Assembly: GCA_019918135.1 (NCBI GenBank)
Contig: WBZZ01003221.1
Coordinates: 35,138-99,137, forward strand
From: Paulinella micropora
Lineage: Eukaryota; Cercozoa; Imbricatea; Euglyphida; Paulinellidae
Reading direction: 5' to 3'
Length of the DNA: 64,000 nt
In this document: positions 56,760 through 64,000 of the stretch, one piece after another
Numbering within the stretch: the stretch's first letter is position 1
Layout: every line of letters starts with the position of its first letter
Position numbers and translations under genes: made by a program
The notes under the pieces: model-generated
Told to the model about the DNA's origin: nothing
Database searches by the model: none
Seen by the model: the letters and a program-made list of their open reading frames with translations, nothing else

Positions 56760-59700
56760 GTATTCGCTCGTTATTTTTTTCTGTTGTTTATCTCTTGTTA
56801 TCTTGCTGTTCTCTACTATAACAACTTTACCAGATTTTTCAATTCGTTTAGCAATCATTTTTTCTTCCTGAGTTTTAAGCAACTCTAACAATTCATTCTT
56901 GCCGTTCTCAATAAGGTCGTCGTTTTTAATTCCAAGTCCGCAACTAATGACACTTAACATATTTGGTAAATTTAATGATTTATTGTTTTCATAATTCATA
57001 CTAAAGCCTTTGACTTTCATACTTGCTTTGCCATTATCTAAGACATATCCATAACACTTTGGCCCGCCTCCGATAAAGGTCATAATCTTTGCTCCGTGTA
57101 GTTCGTCCGTCCATTCGCCTAACAACTTACCAGTTTTCACATCTGTTTCGCCTTTCGTTAAGTCTGTCGTGTATATGACACTGTCCGTATCGTGGTATAG
57201 AACTCTGTTGTCTAGTTTGTCCATCATCTCATATAGTCTAATCCTCGCGTGGCAGGTCGTAAATAAAGCAACTACAATATTTGTTTTTACTGGGTCGCTT
57301 ACCGCATCTTGTTTAAGGTCATAACTCGCTTCTATTATTTTGTCGTTGATAATATTTATGTTTATGTTATCAACTGACTTATCATTCATTAACTTGTATA
57401 AAGTATCTTTGTCTTTAATCATTTTGTTTTGAGTTTTGTTTTGCTTTTCACCAAACTTGCCCCACAGACTATTCAAGCATAACTTAGCAACAGCTCGCCG
57501 TCCTGGGTTTTCTTCTATCTTGTTTTCGTCCATCTTAATTCCCATCTTGACTTCCATACTGTCAATGTAGTTTCTTTTTTGTTCCTGTGTAATACAACCA
57601 TCGGGATATCCGCTTGACTCTTGTTTAACCTTTAAGAAAGTTTTTATGTAATCTTTGAACAGGCTACTGCTCTGCTCCTTCCAGTGCCATACCTCATATA
57701 CCTTAATTAGCTTGTAGCCTTTGTCTAAGGCCTTGTAGATTTTGGGTGTTGCCCAAGTGCCTGTTATTGCTCGCTCGTTATCGGTATGCTTACATTCGGT
57801 TTTCTGTTCAGTCATTCCGCACTTGTCGCATAAGTAATACATCAGTTTTCCTCTATCCGCCTTAGGTAAAACGGGGTGTAGTAATTTTCTCGGCGGTAGC
57901 ATCTTAACCTTAGCCACTCCAAAATATTCTCTGTTTATGATTTTGTTTTTCATTTCTTTTCTGTCGTCGTCATTTGAGGGTCTAATGATTTCGTGGTGTC
58001 CGCTAGGGTAAAGGTCGTAAAACATAACGGTAGGATACAGAGAGCATATGTCAATGTATTTTGCGTATTCGTTCTCGTGTCGTGATTTCCAATACAATGT
58101 TAGAGCATCCGTTCTACCTCCAAACATTGCTTCTCGCGGGTTAAGTCCTTCTTGTTCCGTAATTCGTTCATTAGTATCTTCCGCTAGGGTTTCACTTGTT
58201 TTCATTAATCTCCATTCACATTCCCATATACTTATTATTTTGCTTACTTGTTTGCTTAGGTCTTTTTCTCGTCTCATTGTTGCCTTGTATAGTTCGCCCA
58301 TCGTTTCATTCTTCTTAGTATTGATTGTATTTCTATTAAAGCACTTTGGACATCCGTGCCAGAAACATCCGTGAAATTCGTAAGCGGTTTTGTTCTTCTC
58401 ATCCCAGCCGTCTACGTAAATATTTGATTGCCCTAAGTTAAACATCTTTTCTCCACCATTGAATGCGTGTTTGATATCTGTTTGGTCTAACCTGCTTCTG
58501 TAAGCTATCCATTCAACACAGGCCCGAGAGGTTATCCTGTTTTGCTTTTCTGCCTTCAACACAGCAATTGAATTCTCTGGCATAAACTTGGCCCGATACA
58601 AAGCCATAACACAACTAGCAATAGTTGCATATTGAAACGGGTCAATGCCGAATTCTAGAAACTGCTTTCTAAAATCCATACATCCCCTTCTCAAAATATC
58701 AACATCGCTATGACAGTATTCCGCGATTTCCTTCTGCATATGAAATGTGTTGTTTCTTTGGCTTTCATACCATTCTAAGAATTCCGCCCTTTTCTTATCT
58801 TTCATAGTGTCGTAGCCGTAGTGCTTCTTGTGTGGCATTACACCAACATAATTTTTGTTCTTGTCCGTATTGAAGAAGTGAGGGAAGAAGCCCTTTTTAA
58901 GTTCTTTCAATCCGAATGTCTTAGGAAAATCAGCCAGATGCATAGTCAAGAAACTGAGACTATCAATGAAGCGGTATTTCTTCAAAGTCATCATCATTAT
59001 CTTACCGCCTTGATAAATGACGAATGGTGCTTGTCCGTTATCCACTAACCATTTAAGAATAAACTGACAGTCATATCCGCGACTGTTATGCGCAATGAAT
59101 GTAAAGCCGTTGTGCTTAGATTCAAAAGCCCACTTACAGAAATCATCAATGTTCTTATGGATAACTGGTGGTTCCTTAGCATCGTAATACTGACTTTCCG
59201 AATGATTGACTATGTGCTCACCAGTATCCTGTGTCGCCTCAAAATCAAAGAATATGTATTTCTCTGAAAAAGGTAATATGCCTTTCTTCACGATTTCACA
59301 TTGGTGTTCAAGTGGTTTCAGTTCCTTACAATTACGGCATTTCGCATAACCGCATTTGTGTTCGTCTTCCCTTCTGTAATTAAGTCCGCACGAAAGACAT
59401 TTTGCTTTGATATCGCAGTTCGTCCTCTTGTGATTATTAAAACAGGACGTATTTGGAAACTTTCTATTACACGAATAGCAATCAGTCCAATTGCTTTTAT
59501 CGTTAATACCTTTACAGCCTTTGGTTTCGCAGATATTGCAAGTGGTTTCGCAGGAATGTCTTTCCATATATCCTCTTAGGCATAACTCACAGAAGTTCTT
59601 TTTACCTACCATAGACTTCATATTAGTTATAGCATCGTAGTGGTTCTCAGTCTTAAGAATGTAAAGGTTCGTAAGTCGCTCGCCTTTCTCATCCTTTAAG

Positions 59701-60692
59701 TCTGTATCAAAAACAATCGTGTCAGGAAATTCAACAATAACCAGATTGTATTTAATGTGGCTAGCAAAGGTTTTAATTTCAGGAATACCGCACACATCCT
59801 GAATGACATTCGCTTCTTCGTGTAGTTTCAAAGCCATCTCCTCCTGTATCTTTCGTCCCATTAATATTGTCTTGTATTTATTGTGTTTTTCAATTTTTGC
59901 TTTTACTACAACAATTGCTCTGGCTAAGCATATGTTGTCTGTATTATTAATTTTAATTACCCCTCTCTTTTTATACACATCTAACTTATTGATTATTTGA
60001 AGCCTCGTTCCGCCCGTCGGCATTTCAACAGATTTCAAAACGAACCTAAACTTATCCATATTAGTTCCCTTTTCATCTGTATAAAGGCTTTCGTTGCTTT
60101 GAAATAATGCTGACAGTCTTTCCAAAACTTCGCCGACAGAAATCTCGTTAAGCTTTTTCAACTTTGTAGATACTGCTCCATAGTAATCTACAAACTTGAT
60201 ACTTACACTGACCATACTTCCCTGTTTCTGTCTTTTGATAAAGTCGTTCAGTATTATCTCAATGAAACGCAAAACATCATCCATACTGAAAGAAGTGAAG
60301 TTGCCTCTAATCCTAACCCAATACAGGCTTTCATTAACACCCAGCACGTGCTTCTTTCTATCTACGTGTTTGATTTCGTAGTTAGCATACCGCATTAGGT
60401 CTTTCACACGTTCTTTTCTTTCTCTCACTTTCGCTTCAAACACTTTCGCCTCAAACTGAGGAGGTAATGGTGGTGCTACTGGAATACCTTGTTTCTGTTC
60501 CTCAAAGTAAACAGCACCTCTTACTCGGTTCAAGTAATTCTGGGCCGTTGTCGTATCCACCTTATACTTTCTCGTCTGCGGTATTATGTATAGCACATCG
60601 CGCCCCCTGACCCTTTTGATTTCATAATTAATATTGTGTTCCCTAAATTTGTCCAACCTATACTGAATACCGTTGTAAGTGTGTGTCTCCAT
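56670..60692 (-). CDS. Protein-primed-type DNA polymerase B with zinc and endonuclease-like regions
   Basis: 1340 residues, ATG at 60692. In order: N-terminal region (1-360); a Cys/His-rich zinc-ribbon series (about 368-466: CELCLRGYMERHSC, CNICETKGC, CLSCGLNY, CRNCKEL); exonuclease motifs FFDFEAT (Asp483, Glu485), FIAHNSRGYDCQF and YCHSDVDIL (Asp663); an endonuclease-like insert YEFHGCFWHGCPKCF (about 771-785); palm motif A KYIDICSLYPTV (Asp881), motif B KLCLNSLWGKFG, and motif C VLYHDTDSVIYT (Asp1168, Asp1170). This is the Polinton/virophage-type pPolB layout. It should copy the element from its ends using a protein primer. All catalytic residues are intact. Confidence 0.92.
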   Translation of the reverse strand: METHTYNGIQYRLDKFREHNINYEIKRVRGRDVLYIIPQTRKYKVDTTTAQNYLNRVRGAVYFEEQKQGIPVAPPLPPQFEAKVFEAKVRERKERVKDLMRYANYEIKHVDRKKHVLGVNESLYWVRIRGNFTSFSMDDVLRFIEIILNDFIKRQKQGSMVSVSIKFVDYYGAVSTKLKKLNEISVGEVLERLSALFQSNESLYTDEKGTNMDKFRFVLKSVEMPTGGTRLQIINKLDVYKKRGVIKINNTDNICLARAIVVVKAKIEKHNKYKTILMGRKIQEEMALKLHEEANVIQDVCGIPEIKTFASHIKYNLVIVEFPDTIVFDTDLKDEKGERLTNLYILKTENHYDAITNMKSMVGKKNFCELCLRGYMERHSCETTCNICETKGCKGINDKSNWTDCYSCNRKFPNTSCFNNHKRTNCDIKAKCLSCGLNYRREDEHKCGYAKCRNCKELKPLEHQCEIVKKGILPFSEKYIFFDFEATQDTGEHIVNHSESQYYDAKEPPVIHKNIDDFCKWAFESKHNGFTFIAHNSRGYDCQFILKWLVDNGQAPFVIYQGGKIMMMTLKKYRFIDSLSFLTMHLADFPKTFGLKELKKGFFPHFFNTDKNKNYVGVMPHKKHYGYDTMKDKKRAEFLEWYESQRNNTFHMQKEIAEYCHSDVDILRRGCMDFRKQFLEFGIDPFQYATIASCVMALYRAKFMPENSIAVLKAEKQNRITSRACVEWIAYRSRLDQTDIKHAFNGGEKMFNLGQSNIYVDGWDEKNKTAYEFHGCFWHGCPKCFNRNTINTKKNETMGELYKATMRREKDLSKQVSKIISIWECEWRLMKTSETLAEDTNERITEQEGLNPREAMFGGRTDALTLYWKSRHENEYAKYIDICSLYPTVMFYDLYPSGHHEIIRPSNDDDRKEMKNKIINREYFGVAKVKMLPPRKLLHPVLPKADRGKLMYYLCDKCGMTEQKTECKHTDNERAITGTWATPKIYKALDKGYKLIKVYEVWHWKEQSSSLFKDYIKTFLKVKQESSGYPDGCITQEQKRNYIDSMEVKMGIKMDENKIEENPGRRAVAKLCLNSLWGKFGEKQNKTQNKMIKDKDTLYKLMNDKSVDNININIINDKIIEASYDLKQDAVSDPVKTNIVVALFTTCHARIRLYEMMDKLDNRVLYHDTDSVIYTTDLTKGETDVKTGKLLGEWTDELHGAKIMTFIGGGPKCYGYVLDNGKASMKVKGFSMNYENNKSLNLPNMLSVISCGLGIKNDDLIENGKNELLELLKTQEEKMIAKRIEKSGKVVIVENSKITRDKQQKKITSEYLEKIFSFTYTKRNIIGIVDNAIETRPFGY

Positions 60693-60827
60693 TGTTGGTC
60701 GGTGTATATATTGGAAAATATTTTTTTCAAAATTAAAAATTAATTATATCAATCGTCTGCCCCCGCCGTGGTCTGCCGTGTGCTCCCCGTGTCTATATAT
60801 ACGGGGGGCCCAATGTTTAGATGAAAA
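60693..60827. promoter_or_regulatory. Upstream region of the polymerase gene
   Basis: On the minus strand: AT-rich, T run, then AATATATACACCGACC before the ATG, like other promoters here. A short GC-rich stretch with a CCCGTGTATATATACGGGG hairpin lies at about 60786-60807. Confidence 0.4.
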
Positions 60828-61265
60828 TTAGGGCGGGGCGGGCGGTGCTGGCAGGGCGGGCGGGGCTGGCGGTGCGGTCTGGGCGGGCAGTGCTTCTCTT
60901 TCTCTTTTTTCCCTTTTCAACCAATCTATTAAACCTTCACCAGTTTTTGCTGATTTAGGGTTAAGATTTTTCCAAAGCCCTGCTCTGATTTCATCGCTAG
61001 AAATATAAAATAGTTTAACAGCTGATTTTTTTTCATCTTTTTGATTTTCATTAATTTCTTGTTTTTCAACAATTTCTTGTTTTTTAACAATTTCTTGTTT
61101 TTCAATTGTATTTTCTCCAATTGTAATGTGCTTAGTCAATTCCAACATTCTCCTAAATCCTTCAAAGTCAAATGTTTTGTGTTTTTTTGTTTGATTATGT
61201 TTTCGTATTCCAGATACATTAATTATGGAACCGCATTCGCATTCAAATTTTTTAGTCTCTGCCAT
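60828..61265 (-). CDS. C-x-C-G zinc-finger protein, element 2
   Basis: 145 residues. It opens with FECECGSIINVSGIRKHNQTKKH, a Cys-x-Cys-Gly...His...His finger. A helical middle with tandem IVEKQEI-like units follows, and the end is a Pro-Ala repeat (APPALPAPPAPP). The same finger type is in the next gene and in the element 1 GIY-YIG gene. Probably DNA-binding; a specific role is unknown. Confidence 0.6.
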   Translation of the reverse strand: MAETKKFECECGSIINVSGIRKHNQTKKHKTFDFEGFRRMLELTKHITIGENTIEKQEIVKKQEIVEKQEINENQKDEKKSAVKLFYISSDEIRAGLWKNLNPKSAKTGEGLIDWLKREKREREALPAQTAPPAPPALPAPPAPP

Positions 61266-61319
61266 TGTCTGCCCGCTTGTGTCCTATATATAGGGGGCTC
61301 GCCTGTGTATAGATGATAA

Positions 61320-61760
61320 TTAGGGCTGGGCGGACAGGACGGGCGAAGCTGTGTGAATTTTTGATTTCATATGTCTTGCTTTGCTACTCCTATTTATTTC
61401 AGCTCCGCATTCACACTTGAAAGGTGTCTTCTTCCAATTCCTTTTCTTTTCTTTTTTTATTTCTTTTGTTTCCTTATCATAATTAACTTTCCATTCATCA
61501 TACTTTGGTTTTACTTTTTCATCGTAGTATTTTTTTGCTTCTTCCATTGCTTGTTCTTGGGTTCTTCGTTTTCCAATACTAAAACTCTTAAACATCGTTT
61601 GATTTCCTTCTCTCCATTGAATTTTTACCATCGGTCTCTTTTCATTATTCTTTAACATAATGCATCCTTTTGAAATTGTAAATCTACGATTTGACTTTTT
61701 GTCAGTGCCACCTTCGTTGGGGTTGGTCATCCTGTCTGTGTCTTTATATTTTAACTGCAT
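61320..61760 (-). CDS. AP2-like/zinc-finger protein at the right end of element 2
   Basis: About 146 residues from the ATG at 61760 (the longer upstream frame lies in the terminal repeat). RRFTISKGCIMLKNNEKRP, then KSFSIGKRRTQEQAMEEAKKYYDEK, recalls AP2/integrase-type DNA-binding domains (strand-turn-strand plus helix). FKCECGAEINRSSKARHMKSKIH near the end is a Cys-x-Cys-Gly finger. It is likely to bind DNA, perhaps at the element ends (inference). Confidence 0.5.
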   Translation of the reverse strand: MQLKYKDTDRMTNPNEGGTDKKSNRRFTISKGCIMLKNNEKRPMVKIQWREGNQTMFKSFSIGKRRTQEQAMEEAKKYYDEKVKPKYDEWKVNYDKETKEIKKEKKRNWKKTPFKCECGAEINRSSKARHMKSKIHTASPVLSAQP

Positions 61761-61781
61761 TATTTTAAATATTAATATTCG

Positions 61782-61876
61782 TTGCCATTTTGTCCCGTGC
61801 GGGCCGGCCGGTGTGTGTCCCTGGGGGCGGGGGGTGTGTATTGAAAAAGTGTGCCGAAGTGGCACCCTATACTACT
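61782..61876 (-). repeat. Right terminal inverted repeat of element 2
   Basis: 95-bp reverse complement of 40096-40190, ending ...GGCACCCTATACTACT. Confidence 0.88.
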
Positions 61877-61882
61877 CAGCTA
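61877..61882. other. Right target-site duplication of element 2
   Basis: CAGCTA, identical to 40090-40095. Confidence 0.85.
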
Positions 61883-62534
61883 CTCTGACACTTAGTTATC
61901 ACTCAACAGTAGAGGGGCAGACCAAGCATAAGTCAAGTAACGACAAGCCGGACAACACTCAATGCCATTATGTATTGTGCGGGCCGGCCGACATTGTAGT
62001 AGATTGCAAAGCGGCCACCTACGCCAACCTCGCGCTGCCGACCCCGCCTCGACGCGCGATAGTCGAGGCGCGGTCGGCGCTTTTTGCGTATTTTTTTTTT
62101 CTCTCTCTCTCTCTCCCCCTCCCCCCCCCCCCCCCCCTCTCCCTCCTCTGCTTTATACACTTGCACTGCGAGCCAAAACACAAATCTATTAGACCTAGGC
62201 TCTGCCGGACCCGAAATCTTATCAAAACAGTGTTTGAAACCTAAATCACATCATCTGATTCATCTTTCCTTTCCACCATGATAATTCTCACTAGCAACAA
62301 GACTGCAAATGATGGATTCGACGAACCAAGCAACTCGTCGTTTGCGGTTTCATCAAACTCAGTGACTACCATATTTCTGTCTGGATTCTATGACGTAAAC
62401 TCTATTTTTTTTTGAGTAAGTTTTTCCGTAGTGAATTACACACTACCAAATTTCTATGTAAAGATTATGACAAGTTTTTTTAATTTTTTAATTTTTTTTT
62501 TATTTTTTATTTTTATATATTTTTTTCCCCTCTG
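61883..62534. other. Right flank: hairpin and low-complexity DNA
   Basis: No gene seen. It holds a 17-bp GC-rich hairpin at 62037-62078 followed by T-rich DNA, a CT/poly-C tract at about 62100-62148, and A/T-only stretches near 62470-62525. Confidence 0.5.
62037..62078. repeat. GC-rich 17-bp inverted repeat
   Basis: GCCGACCCCGCCTCGAC and GTCGAGGCGCGGTCGGC pair at 16 of 17 positions around an 8-bp loop, then TTTTTGCG and a long T run. It may be a transcription terminator or the end of a small inverted-repeat element. Confidence 0.55.
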
Positions 62535-62700
62535 GAAATTTACTTTTTTTTGTAGTTCTTTGGTCAAATCAGGAACAACTTTGAAAAGATCAGCAACCAT
62601 CCCATAGTCAGCGACCTGAAATTTACTTTTTTTTGTAGTTCTTTGGTCAAATCAGGAACAACTTTGAAAAGATCAGCAACCATCCCATAGTCAGCGACCT
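62535..62700. repeat. 83-bp tandem duplication at the flavoprotein gene end
   Basis: Two identical 83-bp copies (62535-62617, 62618-62700) covering the last coding part of the flavoprotein gene. 83 is not a multiple of three, so the second copy shifts frame. The minus strand has AAAGTAAAT at the exon end, a possible splice donor. Confidence 0.75.
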
Positions 62701-63641
62701 GAAAAATTGGTGCTTCTGGATCCTTGTTAACTGCTACTATGTTCTTGCTGTCTTTCATCCCTGCCAAGTGCTGGATTGCTCCAGAGATGCCCACAGCCAA
62801 GTACAGTTGGGGTGCCACAACCTTGCCGGTTTGCCCGACTGGATGTCATTGGGAACACAGCACGAGATGCACCAACAGCAGCACCCATTTGCTCTGCTAG
62901 CGTATAGAGAATCTTGAAGTTCTCTGCTAGCGTATAGAGAATCTTGAAGTCCTCTCCAGACTGCATTCCTCTTCCACCCGATACCACGATAGGGGCGCTA
63001 CCAAGCTCAGGCCGATCAGAGGTGGACAATTCGTCCTTCACCCAGCTGATGGCTCCTGAAGCAGCTTCACAAGAAGTTTTTTGGATAGGAGTTTGGTTTA
63101 TTTCCTCGGCTGGTTCAAAAGAAGTGGGGCGAACGGTGATGACTTTCACGGGATCTACGCTCTGAACGCTTGCCAGCGCATTTCCTGCATACATGGCTCG
63201 GACAAAAATATCTTCAGACTGTATTTTCAGTACATCTGCGATGGGTTGAGCATCTAACTTTGCCGCCACGTGTGGCAGGACAGCTTTAGCCGTGGTGCTT
63301 GTAGAGCCCAATATATGAGAGTACTTATGTTCACTTTGAAGGAGTTGAATAACATTAGATAAGCAATCAGCAGTTTGATGCTGAAATGCAGTGTGATCGA
63401 CGTGAAGCACTTTTGTAACACCAGTAAGCTTCGCCGCTTGCTCTGCTACAGATTTGCAATCCAATCCTACTACCAAGACCGATACCTCACCCTTGATGCA
63501 GGAGACTGCTTTCACAGTAGAACGGGTTGAGGTACCCAAATTTTTGTTATCATGGTCTGCCAAAACAAGCGTGCTAGCTTGTCGCAACAATCCCTGATGA
63601 CTGATCTTCCAGCGTGGAGACGAAACACAGCGACGAAGCAT
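62559..63641 (-). pseudogene. ETFA: Electron transfer flavoprotein alpha subunit, frame broken
   Basis: ATG at 63641 gives MLRRCVSSPRWK..., a basic Ser-rich mitochondrial targeting start. STLVLADHDNKNLG, HILGSTSTTAKAVLPHVAAKL and APIVVSGGRGMQSGEDF follow, which are ETF-alpha features; the C-terminal FAD domain continues as [46 protein letters not shown]. The protein carries electrons from fatty-acid and amino-acid oxidation to the respiratory chain. The frame breaks near 62840-62860, where about ten residues between GASRA and the Gln-Thr-Gly-Lys loop are missing and bases are lost. A 30-bp in-frame duplication (62892-62951) repeats [10 protein letters not shown]. It may be a pseudogene, a recent duplicate or an assembly artefact. 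Confidence 0.75.
62892..62951. repeat. 30-bp tandem duplication in the flavoprotein gene
   Basis: Two copies of a 30-bp unit with one difference, adding ten residues in frame within the FAD-binding part. Confidence 0.75.
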
Positions 63642-64000
63642 GGGAAGAAAAAACACCTCTGCTCGACTGAGAGTCTGAGGCAGCTTCTGCCTTCAACAGG
63701 ACACAGGAATGAGTCATAGTGAGCAAAGTCAACCTCATACCATGTCAAACAAACCCCGAGACAGCTGGAAATGTGAACGCAGGAAAAGAAGAAACAGGAA
63801 GGAAATGAAGATCGAAAGCGTCAAAGATCGAGGCAGGAAAGAATTTGTTTGAAATGCAGTGGAGTTTGGAAAGCACAAACACAGACTAACACAAACCACA
63901 CACACACACACACACACACAACACAACACAACACAACACAACGCAACGCAACACAACACCCGCCGCAACGGCAACACCCGCCGCACCCTCCGCACCCGCA
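63642..64000. other. Upstream region of the flavoprotein gene with microsatellites
   Basis: Non-coding on present evidence. It contains an (AC)n run at about 63898-63920, then AACAC and AACGC repeats, and Arg-like CGCC repeats at the edge. The open frames here are products of the repeats. Confidence 0.5.

Larger units (their letters stand above)
40096..61876 (+). mobile_element. Element 2: integrated Polinton-like virus, 21,781 bp
   Basis: Inverted repeats 40096-40190 and 61782-61876, with a perfect 6-bp duplication on both sides. It carries integrase, tail fibre, packaging ATPase, protease, minor and major capsid proteins, lipase and a full protein-primed-type DNA polymerase B. Structural genes are collinear with element 1, while the replication module is unrelated. 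Two frameshifts (charged protein and tail fibre) are the only clear damage. Confidence 0.9.

Noticed and set aside
18254-61876. A single 43.6-kb virus rather than two elements
   Set aside because: Each half has its own inverted repeats, integrase, capsid and ATPase genes, and element 2 alone is framed by an exact CAGCTA duplication.
63735-63995. Cys/Val-rich open frame at the right edge
   Set aside because: It is produced by AC and AACAC microsatellites read on the minus strand.

Overview
The window is a piece of a eukaryotic nuclear genome, most likely from a protist or alga (the species cannot be told from the sequence). The evidence is Ty1/copia-type retrotransposon relics, a gene with a 49-bp GT-AG intron, microsatellites, and a gene for the mitochondrial electron transfer flavoprotein alpha subunit at the right edge. 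Two complete, AT-rich, virus-like integrated elements dominate the window. Each is about 21.8 kb, and they lie almost end to end.

Left part (1-18,253): nested and decayed LTR retrotransposons. A plus-strand copia relic is cut inside its reverse transcriptase/RNase H region by a minus-strand copia element (1807-10608). That element has two nearly identical 541-bp LTRs and a 5-bp target duplication (TGGTC), and removing it restores the host reading frame exactly. Gag-like and unidentified minus-strand reading frames follow (12.5-17.1 kb), with mononucleotide tracts and non-coding DNA.

Element 1 (18,254-40,080): a Polinton-like virus (PLV) with terminal inverted repeats of about 460 bp. It encodes an rve integrase, a long phage-like tail-fibre protein with a C-terminal peptidase-S74 chaperone, a FtsK/HerA packaging ATPase, an adenain/Ulp1-type cysteine protease, minor and major capsid proteins, a large conserved protein that is probably in the virion, a class-3 lipase, and an ExoX-C-terminal-like protein. 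Its replication and nuclease genes are a Pif1-like SF1 helicase, a short exonuclease-less B-family-like polymerase, a GIY-YIG nuclease and a DUF3223/HNH-like protein.

Element 2 (40,096-61,876): a sister PLV with 95-bp terminal inverted repeats and a perfect 6-bp target duplication (CAGCTA). Its structural block matches element 1 gene for gene, but its replication module is different: one 1340-residue protein-primed-type DNA polymerase B with exonuclease and zinc-ribbon regions. It also carries zinc-finger genes and a gene interrupted by a spliceosomal intron. Only 15 bp separate the two elements.

Shared features that family membership does not explain are hairpins ending just before start codons at a fixed 30-nt distance, with compensatory arm changes; related hairpins that include stop codons; a T-tract plus TATATA promoter-like arrangement; a DD35D (not DD35E) integrase; and Gly-Gly-X motifs in several probable virion proteins. 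Both elements have some frameshifts or in-frame stops, so they look endogenised and partly decaying, although nearly all large structural genes remain open.

Right edge (61,883-64,000): low-complexity DNA, a strong GC-rich hairpin, then the minus-strand flavoprotein gene with two short tandem duplications and a broken frame.
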